From contig CP126124.1 of the NCBI GenBank assembly GCA_030123545.1, positions 1,302,001-1,366,000 of the forward strand: a stretch of DNA of 64,000 nucleotides. The letters are read 5' to 3'. Each line of letters starts with the position of its first letter. Positions within the stretch are counted from its first letter, which is position 1. This DNA comes from Burkholderiaceae bacterium (GTDB lineage: Bacteria; Pseudomonadota; Gammaproteobacteria; Burkholderiales; Burkholderiaceae_C). Position numbers and translations under genes: made by a program. Shown piece by piece: positions 31,499-40,552 of the stretch. A model generated the notes under the pieces. That model made no database searches. It saw only the letters and a list, made by a program, of their open reading frames with translations, and had not been told where the DNA came from.

Positions 31499-32734
31499 AT
31501 GCGCCAAGCCATCCAGAACCTCGAGGCCTCGAAGATCCGCGAAGTCGCGAACGCGGGACTCGGCCGCGCCGACCTGCTGGCGTTCTGGTTCGGCGAGAGC
31601 GACGAGGTCACGCCCGAGGTGATTCGCCGGGCCGCGATCGATTCGATCGAGCGCGGCGAGACCTTCTACGCGCACAACCTGGGCCTGCCCGAACTGCGCG
31701 ACGCGGTGGCGCGCACCATGAGCGCGCTGCACGGCGCGATCGACGCCGAGCGGATCGCGATCACTTCCGGCGGCGTGAACGCGTTGATGCTTGCAGTGCA
31801 GGCGCTGGTCGATCCGGGCGATGAAGTCATCGCGGTCACGCCGGTCTGGCCGAACCTGACCGCGCAGCCGGCGATCCTCGGCGCGCGCGTGCGGCGCGTG
31901 GCGCTTAAGCCCGTGGGCGGCGCGTGGACGCTCGATCTCGATGCGCTGCTCGCCGCGATCACGCCGGCGACGCGGCTCCTGGTCGTCAACGCGCCGAACA
32001 ATCCGACAGGCTGGACGCTATCGAAAGCCGAGCAGCAGGCGATCCTCGCGCGCTGCCGAGAAACGGGCAGCTGGATCCTCGCCGATGAGGTCTACGAGCG
32101 GCTGTATTTCGCGGACGACACCGAAAGCGGCCTGCCGCCGGGCCGCCCCAAGGCAGGCGCCCCCCTCCGGGGGGAGGCGCAGAGCGCCTCGGGGGGAGCC
32201 GTCTGCGCGCCGTCGTTTCTGGACATCGCCGACCCGGACGACCGGCTGGTCGTCGTCCACAGCTTCTCCAAGAGCTTTCTGATGACCGGATGGCGCCTGG
32301 GCTGGCTCGTGATGCCGCCTCTGCTGACGCCGCAGCTCGGCAAGCTGATCGAGTTCAACACCTCGTGCGCCAGCGTGTTCACGCAGCGCGCCGGCCTGGC
32401 GGCGCTGGCCCATGCGGACGAGATCACGCCGCGCATCGTCCGGCATCTGCGCTCCTGCCGCGATGCGCTGGTGCCGCAGCTCGGCGAGTTGCCCGGCGTG
32501 CGGGTGGCGCCGGCGCGCGGCGGCATGTACGCGTTCCTGCAGCTCGAGGGGCAGCGCGATTCGCTGACCGTCGCGAAACGCCTGGTCGCCGAGGCCGGAC
32601 TCGGCCTGGCGCCGGGCAGTGCGTTCGGTCCGGAGGCCCAGGGCTGGCTGCGCTGGTGCTTCGCGTCGAAGGACGTGGCAAGGTTGGGGCAGGGCGTGGC
32701 GCGGCTGCGCCGCTGGCTGGCAGCGCGCACTTGA
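31499..32734 (+). CDS. Class I/II pyridoxal-phosphate aminotransferase with internal GC-rich insertion
   Basis: Fold-type I PLP enzyme of 411 residues. The substrate pocket and cofactor motifs are present: NAPNNPTGW near residue 165, ADEVYERLYF, the Schiff-base lysine in HSFSKSFLMTGWRLGW and the C-terminal arginine region. Between DEVYERLYFADD and SFLDIADPDDR lies an unusual stretch at residues 215-238 (GRPKAGAPLRGEAQSASGG). It is encoded by a GC-rich double hairpin at 32141-32211. This is a loop region in relatives, so activity may survive. The natural amino acid substrate cannot be told. It is followed by an AraC gene on the same strand. Confidence 0.88.
   Translation: MRQAIQNLEASKIREVANAGLGRADLLAFWFGESDEVTPEVIRRAAIDSIERGETFYAHNLGLPELRDAVARTMSALHGAIDAERIAITSGGVNALMLAVQALVDPGDEVIAVTPVWPNLTAQPAILGARVRRVALKPVGGAWTLDLDALLAAITPATRLLVVNAPNNPTGWTLSKAEQQAILARCRETGSWILADEVYERLYFADDTESGLPPGRPKAGAPLRGEAQSASGGAVCAPSFLDIADPDDRLVVVHSFSKSFLMTGWRLGWLVMPPLLTPQLGKLIEFNTSCASVFTQRAGLAALAHADEITPRIVRHLRSCRDALVPQLGELPGVRVAPARGGMYAFLQLEGQRDSLTVAKRLVAEAGLGLAPGSAFGPEAQGWLRWCFASKDVARLGQGVARLRRWLAART
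32141..32211 (+). repeat. GC-rich double-hairpin element inside aminotransferase gene
   Basis: GGCGCCCCCC-TCC-GGGGGG hairpin directly followed by AGGCGC-AGA-GCGCCT and GGGGGG. Two stem-loops stacked in 50 bp are a hallmark of REP/BIME-like elements. Its length (71 bp, 24 codons) is a multiple of three within one frame, so it reads through as Gly/Ala/Pro-rich residues. It is similar in style, not identical, to the CCCCC/GGGGG hairpin of the convergent-gene repeats. Confidence 0.75.
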
Positions 32735-32745
32735 CGACGCGGACG

Positions 32746-33561
32746 ATGGCGCACGAACCGCCCGACGCGTCGGCGCACGAATTCATCGTGCGGCAGACCG
32801 CTCTGGCCGGCCTGACGCTGGTGACCGCGTACACCAGCCGACGCTTCGACCGGCACACGCATGCCGTGTACGGCATCGGCGTGATAGACGCCGGCGGCCA
32901 GACCTCGGCCAGCGGGCGCGGGCAGGTCGAGGCGGTGCGCGGCGAAGTCATCACCGTCAACCCCGGCGAAGTGCACGACGGCGTGCCGATGCAGGGTGAA
33001 AAGCGCCGCTGGCGCATGGTTTATTTCGACCCTGCGCTATGGAATTCGGAGCAATCGACGCCCGAGTGGGTGCTGCCCGTGCTGCGCGACGAACGCGTAA
33101 TGGCGCGGTTCGAGGCACTGTTCGCCAGCGCCGCGCGCGGCGGCGACGCGCTGGCCGTCGAGGAGCACCTGACGGCGCTGCTGCACCATGCGCCCAGCAC
33201 CGCGGCTGCATCGCACCGCGTGCCGTCGGAGGCCAACGGTGCTGTGCGGATGGCGCGCGAGCGGCTGGCCGACGATACATTGGCGCCGCCCAGCCTCGCC
33301 GAAATGGCGCGTGACGCAGCGATGAGCCGCTACCAGTTCCTGCGGGCGTTTGCTGCCGCGTTCGGCCTGCCGCCGCATGCCTGGGCGCAGCAGCAGCGCA
33401 TGGCCCGCGCCGAAGCTTGCCTCCTGAGCGGGCTGACCCCGGCCGAGGCGGCAGTGGCGAGCGGCTTTTCGGATCAAAGCCACATGACGCGCGCGTTCCG
33501 GCGGTTTCGTGGCTATACGCCCGGCAGCTACGCCGGCGCACTGCGCCAGTCGCCGCGCTGA
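32746..33561 (+). CDS. AraC family transcriptional regulator
   Basis: A 271-residue regulator with an N-terminal cupin/AraC_binding region (RFDRHTHAVYGIGVIDAGGQ, VNPGEVHDGVPM). A C-terminal pair of helix-turn-helix motifs follows (LAEMARDAAMSRYQFLRAFA and VASGFSDQSHMTRAFRRF). The ATG at 32746 lies 11 bp past the aminotransferase stop, so the two are probably co-transcribed. The inducer and targets are unknown. Its last 34 bp overlap the convergent B3/B4-domain gene. Confidence 0.9.
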   Translation: MAHEPPDASAHEFIVRQTALAGLTLVTAYTSRRFDRHTHAVYGIGVIDAGGQTSASGRGQVEAVRGEVITVNPGEVHDGVPMQGEKRRWRMVYFDPALWNSEQSTPEWVLPVLRDERVMARFEALFASAARGGDALAVEEHLTALLHHAPSTAAASHRVPSEANGAVRMARERLADDTLAPPSLAEMARDAAMSRYQFLRAFAAAFGLPPHAWAQQQRMARAEACLLSGLTPAEAAVASGFSDQSHMTRAFRRFRGYTPGSYAGALRQSPR

Positions 33562-34235
33562 AGGACCAACTCGCTGATCGTCGCATCGGGCCAGCGGGCC
33601 GTCACGGCGGCGCGCAGATCCGCAACCAGCCGCGGCATCCGCGCCGCGGCGTCGGCGTGCAAAGCTTCCGCCACGATCAGTGCGCGCGCCGTGTTGGCGG
33701 TGATCGCCGAGAGCGCGCTCTGGCGATGTGTCCATCGGCGCGCGTGCGCATTGCCGGCGGCATCGGCAAAGATGATCTCGCCCGGCTCGGGCCGCTCGAT
33801 CTCGCCGCTGAAGGACAAGTACCGCTCCGAGCCGTCCGCACGGCGAACGGTCAGCGTCTGCTCCACACATGCGAGGTCGAACACCGCGATCGGTGTGGCG
33901 TGGGCGACCGATACCGCATTGCACAGATCGACCAGCGGATGAACTTGCGGCAGGCTACCTTCCTTGCGCAAGCGCCGCAGCAGGGATTCGGCGGCAGAGC
34001 GGTACTGGGTGGGTTTGAATCCCATCTGGCTGAACGCGCGGCGCCAAGCCTGGATCTCGGGCCATTCACCTTCCGCGTTGGCTGCGAGGCGGGTGAGCGC
34101 GGCAGCCAACAGGCTGGCTTCGGGTTCGAGGGCGCGTTGCGCCACCTGCGCGATGCCGCCCAGCACGAGGGCCTGGGAAACGAGCGACGGGAAGGCATCC
34201 GTCACTTCAGGCGCGTAATGGAACATGAATGTCAT
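33528..34235 (-). CDS. B3/B4 tRNA-binding domain protein (PheT-like, uncharacterised)
   Basis: A free-standing homologue of the B3/B4 domain of phenylalanyl-tRNA synthetase beta. The ATG at 34233-34235 (MTFMFHYAPEVTDAFPSLV) gives 235 residues. Typical features are RRLRKEGSLPQVHPLVDLCN, a conserved B3/B4 signature, and SGEIERPEPGEIIFADAAG. Such proteins are thought to edit or bind mischarged tRNA, but the function is not established. An earlier ATG at 34379 adds basic residues without family character. It converges with and overlaps the araC gene. Confidence 0.85.
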   Translation of the reverse strand: MTFMFHYAPEVTDAFPSLVSQALVLGGIAQVAQRALEPEASLLAAALTRLAANAEGEWPEIQAWRRAFSQMGFKPTQYRSAAESLLRRLRKEGSLPQVHPLVDLCNAVSVAHATPIAVFDLACVEQTLTVRRADGSERYLSFSGEIERPEPGEIIFADAAGNAHARRWTHRQSALSAITANTARALIVAEALHADAAARMPRLVADLRAAVTARWPDATISELVLQRGDWRSAPA

Positions 34236-34450
34236 GGCCGATGTGGAAAGTTTGAACGGCATCGAGCATGCGCCAGCCCGGGCCAGCCGTCTTGAACGAA
34301 ATTGCGCAGTCAAGCCAGGCGATTGCGATTCTTGCGAACACGCCGTGAGCTTTTCAGAAGGGGCCGCGTCGGCCTGCAATATCGTTCAAGACCGAGCATG
34401 CGGCGGTGAGCAATCCTCTGGGCACCGTCACTGAACAGATCGAAGGTGCG

Positions 34451-35425
34451 ATGACCGCTTCCAACCCTCCCTCCCGCTGGCTCGGCATGCTGCTGTGCGC
34501 GGCCGCGATGATCACCGTCGGCAGTACGGTGGTCGCGAGCCGTCTGATCGCCAGCGGCCTGCCGCCGTTCACCGCCGCCGCGCTGCGCTTTGCCGTCGCC
34601 ACGCCCGTGCTTTGGCTGCTGATGCGCCTGACCCGCGCGCGCTGGCCGCGCCCCGACCGGCGCGACGGCGCGCTGCTGCTGATGCAGGCCGCTTGCGGCA
34701 GCGTGGGCTACACGGTGCTGCTGATCCTCGGCACGCGCTATGCGCCAGCGGCCGACGCCGGCGTGGTGGCCGGCACGCTGCCGGCGATGGCGGCGCTGTT
34801 CGCGGTGCTGGCGCTGGGCGAGCGGCCGACTCGCGCGCTGCTGGCAAGCGTCGCGCTGGCCACGGCCGGCGTGCTGGCCATCTCGCTGCCGCAGGCCGCG
34901 GGCACCGCCCGCGGCGAAGGGGCGCAGGTGTTGCTGGGTCACGTGCTGGTGCTGGGCGCGGTGGCGTGTGAGGCGACCTTCATTCTCGTCAACAAGCGGC
35001 TGCGCGTGCCGGTGGCACCGCTGGCGCTGTCCACGGTGATGAGCGCGCTCGGCCTGCTCGTGTGCCTGGTGCCGGCCGTGCTGGAGCAGGCGTGGGCGCG
35101 GCCAGTGGCGGCTACCGCCGTCTGGGCGGCGGTGTACTACGCGCTGGTGCCCGGCGTGCTCGGGTTCTGGCTGTGGTTTGCAGGCTCGCAGCGGTTGGCC
35201 GGCGCGCAGGCTTCGTTGATGACGGCGGTGATGCCGGTCGCGGCGCTGGGCCTTGCGGCGCTGGTACTGGGCGAGCGGGTGTCGGCGTGGCAGTTGAGCG
35301 GCTGCGCGCTGGTGCTGCTGGCGGTGGCGGCCGCCGCCGTCTCGGGTGATCCGGGGCGACCTGCTGCTGCGCCTGAAAGCCGACCGCGCGGCCGGGAGAG
35401 CCACGACCAGCCTGCATCGCCGTAG
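34451..35425 (+). CDS. EamA/DMT family transporter
   Basis: A 324-residue inner-membrane protein with ten predicted helices arranged as two EamA repeats. The first repeat spans about residues 10-140 (RFAVATPVLWLLMRLTRARWP and ALLLMQAACGSVGYTVLLIL). The second runs from about 150 to 290 and has MTAVMPVAALGLAALVLGERVS. The ATG at 34451 is preferred over a GTG at 34406. DMT exporters handle metabolites and amino acids; the cargo is unknown. Divergent to the B3/B4 gene. Confidence 0.88.
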   Translation: MTASNPPSRWLGMLLCAAAMITVGSTVVASRLIASGLPPFTAAALRFAVATPVLWLLMRLTRARWPRPDRRDGALLLMQAACGSVGYTVLLILGTRYAPAADAGVVAGTLPAMAALFAVLALGERPTRALLASVALATAGVLAISLPQAAGTARGEGAQVLLGHVLVLGAVACEATFILVNKRLRVPVAPLALSTVMSALGLLVCLVPAVLEQAWARPVAATAVWAAVYYALVPGVLGFWLWFAGSQRLAGAQASLMTAVMPVAALGLAALVLGERVSAWQLSGCALVLLAVAAAAVSGDPGRPAAAPESRPRGRESHDQPASP

Positions 35426-35469
35426 CCGGCGGGTTTGCATTTCACACCGCCATGCGGCGTGCAGTTGCT

Positions 35470-36675
35470 TCAAGCCCTTGCCGGCGCCGCAATGAAGCGC
35501 CACGCAATGCCCCAGCCGAGCACCTGCGTCGCCAGCAGCAAGGCCACCGTGCCGGGCCAGCCGCCGTGCGCATAGGCCACGCCGCCCAGCCACGCACCGC
35601 AAAAGCCGCCCGCGTAGTAGGCGGTGTAGTACAGGCCGCTGGCCAGCGAGCGCCCGTGCGTGATGCGGTAGGCGATAAAGCTCAGCGTGGCCGACTGCGT
35701 GATGAAGGTGCCGCAGGACGCCAGCGCCAGCGCGGCCACGATGCCGGGCACCTGCGGCAGCAGGGTCAGCAGCACGCCCAGCGCCGACAGACCCACCGAC
35801 AGCAGGATGGTTCGCCGTGCGCTCAGGCGCGGAATCCAGCGTCCGGCCAACGGGGTCACCACCACGCCCAGCAGGTAAACGGCAAACACGTTGGCCAGAT
35901 CGGCCGGACTGAAGAAATAGGGCGCCGCCGCCAGATGAAAATTGACGAAGGTGAACATGCCCACCTGCGCGAACAGGGCCGTGAAGCCGAGCGCGCCAGC
36001 CGCCTGCAGCGCCGGATGGCGCAGCAACTGGCCCAGCGTGGCGAAGGCGCTGGCCACCTGCCGGTCGGCGACGAAGTGCCGCGAGGGCGGCAGCACGCGC
36101 CACACCAGCACGGTGCCCGCCAGGTTGAGCGCCGCCATCACGCCGAAGGCCGCGCGCCAGGACATGAAGTCGGTCAGATGGCCCAGCAGGAAGCGCCCGA
36201 GAAAGCCCCCCAGCACGCTGCCGGTGATGTAGAAGGTCATCACCCGCACCATCGCGGCACGGCGGAATTCCTCGCCGATGTAGGCAATGGCCACCACGGT
36301 CACGCCCGGCACCGCCAGGCCCTGCACGAAGCGCCACAGCGTCAGCCCATGTACCGTCCGTACGCCCATCATCGCCGCCGTCGGCAGCGCCAGCGCCAAC
36401 ACCGAAGCGACCACCAGCGCCTTGCGCCCCAGCGCGTCGGAGACCATGCCCATCAGCGGCGAGACGATGGCCACCGCCAGCACCGTGGCGCCGACGGCGC
36501 GGCCGATCTCGACCACGCTGGCGTTCAGGTCGCGCCGCAACTCGGGCAGGATCGACTGCACCGAATACACCTGCAGGAAGGCAAACACCCCCACCAGCGC
36601 AATGGTCAGAAGCAGCAACGGGCCGGGGCGGTCGTTGTAGTCGGGCAGGGAGGCGGTCGTCGAACCAGCAGACAT
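35470..36675 (-). CDS. MFS transporter (YnfM-like)
   Basis: A 401-residue major-facilitator protein with 12 hydrophobic segments. An MFS loop motif SDALGRKALVVASVLALALP lies near residue 80-100. It resembles the YnfM/YdhP-type multidrug or metabolite exporters. Converges with the EamA permease, 44 bp away. No regulator is adjacent, so the substrate is open. Its start is at 36673-36675. Confidence 0.85.
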   Translation of the reverse strand: MSAGSTTASLPDYNDRPGPLLLLTIALVGVFAFLQVYSVQSILPELRRDLNASVVEIGRAVGATVLAVAIVSPLMGMVSDALGRKALVVASVLALALPTAAMMGVRTVHGLTLWRFVQGLAVPGVTVVAIAYIGEEFRRAAMVRVMTFYITGSVLGGFLGRFLLGHLTDFMSWRAAFGVMAALNLAGTVLVWRVLPPSRHFVADRQVASAFATLGQLLRHPALQAAGALGFTALFAQVGMFTFVNFHLAAAPYFFSPADLANVFAVYLLGVVVTPLAGRWIPRLSARRTILLSVGLSALGVLLTLLPQVPGIVAALALASCGTFITQSATLSFIAYRITHGRSLASGLYYTAYYAGGFCGAWLGGVAYAHGGWPGTVALLLATQVLGWGIAWRFIAAPARA

Positions 36676-36780
36676 GAGCGCGGCGCCAGACGGTGGATGT
36701 GTGCCCCTGGCGCCGGCGAAAGCGAAGTCGTCAAGTCTACGTCAGCGTCGGCTTCGGCGGCGGCGGTCGAGTCGCATCGT

Positions 36781-36786
36781 TATAAT
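36781..36786 (+). promoter_or_regulatory. Candidate -10 box of the rpsO-pnp operon
   Basis: A perfect TATAAT lies 90 bp upstream of rpsO in a GC-rich context (GCATCGTTATAATCCATCGG). The stretch 17 bp further up has no good TTGACA, so the -35 is weak. The long leader could hold regulatory structure bound by S15. Confidence 0.45.
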
Positions 36787-36876
36787 CCATCGGTTTTGCA
36801 TCTTGCGAAACGCACGTGGCGTGCAGTTCCGGCGCGCCACGCAAGTCAAACCCTTTGGAACGAGGAAATTGAGCCC

Positions 36877-37143
36877 ATGATCTCCAAGGAGAGCAAGGCC
36901 GCCGTGGTCAAGGACAACGCCCGCGCTGCCACCGACACCGGCAGCCCGGAAGTCCAGGTCGCGCTGCTGACCGCCCGCATCAACGAGCTGACGCCGCACT
37001 TCAAGACGCACGCCAAGGATCATCACGGCCGCCGCGGCCTGCTGCGTATGGTGAGCCGGCGCAGGAAGCTCCTCGACTACCTGAAGTCCAAGGATGCAGA
37101 GCGCTATACCGCGCTGATCAACAAGCTGGGCCTGCGCAAGTAG
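36877..37143 (+). CDS. rpsO: 30S ribosomal protein uS15
   Basis: Primary 16S-rRNA-binding protein of the small subunit platform. The ATG at 36877, after GAGGAAATT, gives 88 residues: MISKESKAAVVKDNARAATD, then TGSPEVQVALLTARINELT, the GRRGLLRMVSRRRKLLDYLK block and a C-terminal RYTALINKLGLRK. It is upstream of pnp as in most proteobacteria. S15 is known to repress its own translation in E. coli; such control cannot be seen here. Confidence 0.98.
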   Translation: MISKESKAAVVKDNARAATDTGSPEVQVALLTARINELTPHFKTHAKDHHGRRGLLRMVSRRRKLLDYLKSKDAERYTALINKLGLRK

Positions 37144-37161
37144 CACGCCGATCGAACCGCG

Positions 37162-37195
37162 GCGCCTGAGCGGGCCGAATTTCCAGCTCAGGCGC
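37162..37195 (+). terminator. rpsO-pnp intergenic stem-loop
   Basis: GCGCCTGAGC and GCTCAGGCGC form a perfect 10-bp stem around a 14-nt loop, 18 bp after rpsO. The downstream TTCGTCCTTCGG is only mildly T-rich. In this position E. coli has a weak terminator followed by an RNase III site, and this stem could serve the same role in uncoupling rpsO from pnp. Confidence 0.7.
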
Positions 37196-37352
37196 TTCGT
37201 CCTTCGGAGCAGGTCAGGCCAGAGCGAAGCTGTGTCATTCCAAGAGCGGATGCGCCCCAAGCGGGTCCGCTTCTCGAATGGCATCGTGTTCTGACTGGGC
37301 GCTCCGCCCTCACGGCCCGGGCAGCGGCTGCAGTCAACGCGAGGCACATGCC

Positions 37353-39500
37353 ATGAGTCTGTTCAACAAAGTCACGAAGTCGTTCCAATGGGGCCGGCAC
37401 CAGGTCACGCTCGAGACCGGCGAGATCGCGCGCCAGGCCGGCGGCGCGGTGCTGCTCGAAGTCGAAGGCACGGTGGTGCTGGCCACGGTGGTCGCGAAGA
37501 CCGAAGCCAAGGCTGGGCAGGATTTTTTTCCGCTGACGGTCGACTACATCGAGAAGACCTATGCGGCCGGCAAGATCCCCGGCAGCTTCTTCAAGCGCGA
37601 GGGGCGCCCCAGCGAGCATGAGACGCTGACCAGCCGGCTGATCGACCGCCCGATCCGCCCGCTGTTTCCGGACGGCTTCTTCAACGAAGTGCAGGTGGTG
37701 ATCCACACGCTGTCGCTGAACCCCGAGGTCGACGCCGACATCCCGGCGCTGATCGCGACCAGCGCGGCGCTCGCGATCTCCGGCATCCCGTTCAATGGCC
37801 CGATCGGCGCCGCGCGCGTCGGCTATGTGAACGGCGAGTACGTGCTGAACCCCGGTCCGAGCGAGCGCAAGAACAGCCAGCTCGACCTGGTCGTCGCCGG
37901 CACCGAAGGCGCGGTGCTGATGGTCGAATCGGAAGCGCAGCAGCTCACCGAAGAAGTGATGCTCGGCGCGGTGATGTTCGGCCACGAGCAGGGCCGGATC
38001 GCGATCGAGGCGATCCATGCGTTGGTGCGCGACGCCGGCAAGCCGGTCTGGAACTGGAGCGCACCCCCGAAGGATGAGGCGCTGATCGCCCGCGTGCGCG
38101 CGCTCGGCGAGGAGCGTCTGCGCGCCGCCTACCAGATCCGCAACAAGCAGGCCCGTACCCAGGCCTGCCGCGAAGCCTACGCCGCGGTCATGGAAGGTCT
38201 TGCCGCCGACGGTGCGAGCTTCGACAGCGTGAAGGTCGAAGGCCTGCTGTTCGAGATCGAGGCGCAGATCGTGCGCGGCCAGATCCTGGCCGGCGAGCCG
38301 CGCATCGACGGGCGCGACACCCGCACGGTGCGTGCTATCGAGATCCGCACCGGCGTGCTGCCGCGCACCCACGGTTCGGCGCTATTCACGCGCGGCGAAA
38401 CGCAGGCGCTGGTGATGACCACGCTCGGCACCGAGCGCGACGCGCAGCGCATCGACGCGCTCGCCGGCGAGTACACCGACCATTTCCTGCTGCACTACAA
38501 CATGCCGCCGTTCGCCACCGGCGAGACCGGACGCGTCGGCAGCCCGAAGCGGCGCGAGATCGGCCACGGGCGCCTCGCCAAGCGCGCGCTGGCCGCCTGC
38601 CTGCCGAGTCGCGACGAATTTCCGTACACGATCCGCGTGGTCAGCGAGATCACCGAGTCGAACGGCTCGTCCTCGATGGCTTCGGTCTGCGGCGGCTGCC
38701 TGTCGCTGATGGACGCCGGCGTGCCGATGAAGGCGCATGTGGCCGGCATCGCGATGGGCCTGATCAAGGAAGACAACCGCTTCGCGGTGCTGACCGACAT
38801 CCTCGGCGACGAGGACCACCTGGGCGACATGGACTTCAAGGTCGCCGGCACCGCGAACGGCGTGACCGCGCTGCAGATGGACATCAAGATCCAGGGCATC
38901 ACGAAGGAGATCATGCAGGTCGCGCTGGCGCAGGCCAAGGAGGCGCGCATGCACATCCTCGGCAAGATGCAGGAAGCGATGGGCGCGGCCAAGACCGAGA
39001 TCTCGAGCTATGCGCCGCGGCTGTACACGATGAAGATCAATCCGGAGAAGATCCGCGACGTGATCGGCAAGGGCGGCGCGACGATCCGCGCGCTGACCGA
39101 GGAGACCGGCACCGAGATCGACATCGCCGAGGACGGCACGATCACGATCGCGTCCACCGACGGCGACCGCGCCGCCGAGGCGCGCCGCCGCATCGAGGAG
39201 CTCACTGCCGAGGTCGAGGTCGGCAAGATCTACGAAGGCCCGGTCACCAAGATCCTGGACTTCGGCGCGCTGGTCAACCTGCTGCCCGGCAAGGACGGCC
39301 TGCTGCACATCAGCCAGATCGCGCAGGAGCGCGTCGAGCGGGTCAGCGACTACCTGAAGGAAGGCCAGGTGGTGCGCGTCAAGGTGCTCGAGACCGACGA
39401 CAAGGGCCGCGTCAAGCTGTCGATGAAGGCGCTGCTCGATCGCCCCGATCGCCAGGCCACGCCGAGCGTGGAGCCGTCGTCGGCCGTCGATCTGCCGTGA
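37353..39500 (+). CDS. pnp: Polyribonucleotide nucleotidyltransferase (PNPase)
   Basis: 3'-5' exoribonuclease and RNA-degradosome component. The ATG at 37353 gives 715 residues. Domain order: first RNase PH domain (residues 10-145), helical domain, second RNase PH domain (about 325-460, with SSMASVCGGCLSLMDAGVPM), KH domain (IRDVIGKGGATIRALTEETG) and S1 domain (GKIYEGPVTKILDFGALV). The earlier ATG at 37278 is less likely because it has no family residues and lies beyond the usual start MSLFNKVTKSF. Confidence 0.97.
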   Translation: MSLFNKVTKSFQWGRHQVTLETGEIARQAGGAVLLEVEGTVVLATVVAKTEAKAGQDFFPLTVDYIEKTYAAGKIPGSFFKREGRPSEHETLTSRLIDRPIRPLFPDGFFNEVQVVIHTLSLNPEVDADIPALIATSAALAISGIPFNGPIGAARVGYVNGEYVLNPGPSERKNSQLDLVVAGTEGAVLMVESEAQQLTEEVMLGAVMFGHEQGRIAIEAIHALVRDAGKPVWNWSAPPKDEALIARVRALGEERLRAAYQIRNKQARTQACREAYAAVMEGLAADGASFDSVKVEGLLFEIEAQIVRGQILAGEPRIDGRDTRTVRAIEIRTGVLPRTHGSALFTRGETQALVMTTLGTERDAQRIDALAGEYTDHFLLHYNMPPFATGETGRVGSPKRREIGHGRLAKRALAACLPSRDEFPYTIRVVSEITESNGSSSMASVCGGCLSLMDAGVPMKAHVAGIAMGLIKEDNRFAVLTDILGDEDHLGDMDFKVAGTANGVTALQMDIKIQGITKEIMQVALAQAKEARMHILGKMQEAMGAAKTEISSYAPRLYTMKINPEKIRDVIGKGGATIRALTEETGTEIDIAEDGTITIASTDGDRAAEARRRIEELTAEVEVGKIYEGPVTKILDFGALVNLLPGKDGLLHISQIAQERVERVSDYLKEGQVVRVKVLETDDKGRVKLSMKALLDRPDRQATPSVEPSSAVDLP

Positions 39501-39501
39501 G

Positions 39502-39531
39502 ATGCTATTGATTGAGTAGCAAACTACTTAC
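39502..39531 (+). repeat. Partial AT-rich element head after pnp
   Basis: TGCTATTGATTGAGTAGC followed by AAACTACTTACG carries the same GCTAT...(A)TAGC head but not the GGGCT-GGC tail. A smaller hairpin AGTAG-CAAA-CTACT overlaps it. It could be the head of a truncated copy, or simply a 3'-end stem for pnp. Confidence 0.4.
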
Positions 39532-39561
39532 GCCGTTCGTTCGCTTTCGCGAGGTTTGATG

Positions 39562-40548
39562 ATGAAAGCCGTCGAAATCACGTCGTTCGGCGCGCCCGAG
39601 GTGCTGCGTATCGGCGAGCGCGCCGCGCCAAAGCCGGGTGCGGGCGAACTGCTGATTCGCGTCAGCGCTTCCGGCGTGAACCGGCCGGACATACTGCAAC
39701 GCGCGGGCCACTATCCGCCGCCGCCGGGGGCGCCCGATATTCCGGGGCTGGAGGTCGCAGGCACCGTCGAATCCGGCGACGCCGCGGCGCTGGCGGCAGC
39801 AGGTCTCAAGCTCGGCGACCGTGTCTGCGCGCTGGTCGCTGGCGGCGGCTATGCCGAACTGTGCGTCGCGCCGGTCGGCCAGTGCCTGCCGGTGCCGAAG
39901 AATCTCTCCGACATCGAAGCCGCGGCGCTGCCCGAGACCTTCTTCACCGTCTGGAGCAACGTGTTCGATCGCGGCCGGCTGCTGGCCGGCGAGACGCTGC
40001 TGGTACAGGGCGGCTCGAGCGGCATCGGCGTCGCGGCGATCCAGATCGCCAAGGTGCTCGGGGCGACGGTGCTCGTCACGGCCGGCAGCGCCGACAAGTG
40101 CGCGGCCTGCGTCGCGCTCGGCGCCGATCATGCTATCAACTACCGCGAGGCCGACTTTGTCGCGGAAGCCAGGCGCCTGACCGGCGGCCGCGGCGTCGAC
40201 GTGATCCTCGACATGGTCGCCGGCAGCTATGTCGCGCGCGAGGTCGAGTGTCTCGCCGAGGACGGCCGGCTCGTGATCATCGCGGTGCAGGGCGGCGTGA
40301 AGAGCGAGATCGACGCCGGTCTGGTGCTGCGCCGGCGCCTTACCGTCACCGGCTCGACGCTGCGTCCGCGGCCGGTGGCGTTCAAGGCGGCGATCGCGCG
40401 CTCGCTGCGCGAGCGGGTCTGGCCACTGATCGAAGCCGGCCGTATCCGGCCGGTCGTGCACGGCACCTTCGCGGCGTCTGATGCAGCGCAGGCCCATGCG
40501 TTGATGGAGTCGAACCGGCATGTCGGCAAGATCGTGCTGACTTGGTAA
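39562..40548 (+). CDS. NAD(P)H-quinone oxidoreductase (zinc-type ADH superfamily)
   Basis: Medium-chain reductase of the quinone oxidoreductase/PIG3-like group. An ATG at 39562 is chosen over the one at 39559 because GAGG lies 7 bp before it. The protein has 328 residues, a groES-like N-terminal domain (GVNRPDILQRAGHYPPPPGA) and a Rossmann NADPH site (VQGGSSGIGVAAIQIAKVLG). HAINYREADF is a family motif. It lies 61 bp after pnp and 4 bp before tpiA. Confidence 0.92.
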   Translation: MKAVEITSFGAPEVLRIGERAAPKPGAGELLIRVSASGVNRPDILQRAGHYPPPPGAPDIPGLEVAGTVESGDAAALAAAGLKLGDRVCALVAGGGYAELCVAPVGQCLPVPKNLSDIEAAALPETFFTVWSNVFDRGRLLAGETLLVQGGSSGIGVAAIQIAKVLGATVLVTAGSADKCAACVALGADHAINYREADFVAEARRLTGGRGVDVILDMVAGSYVAREVECLAEDGRLVIIAVQGGVKSEIDAGLVLRRRLTVTGSTLRPRPVAFKAAIARSLRERVWPLIEAGRIRPVVHGTFAASDAAQAHALMESNRHVGKIVLTW

Positions 40549-40552
40549 CACG

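Noticed and set aside
40125..40145. TGCTATCAACTAC in the quinone oxidoreductase gene as another element copy
   Set aside because: It encodes HAINY, a conserved family motif, so the resemblance is explained by the protein and there is no tail.
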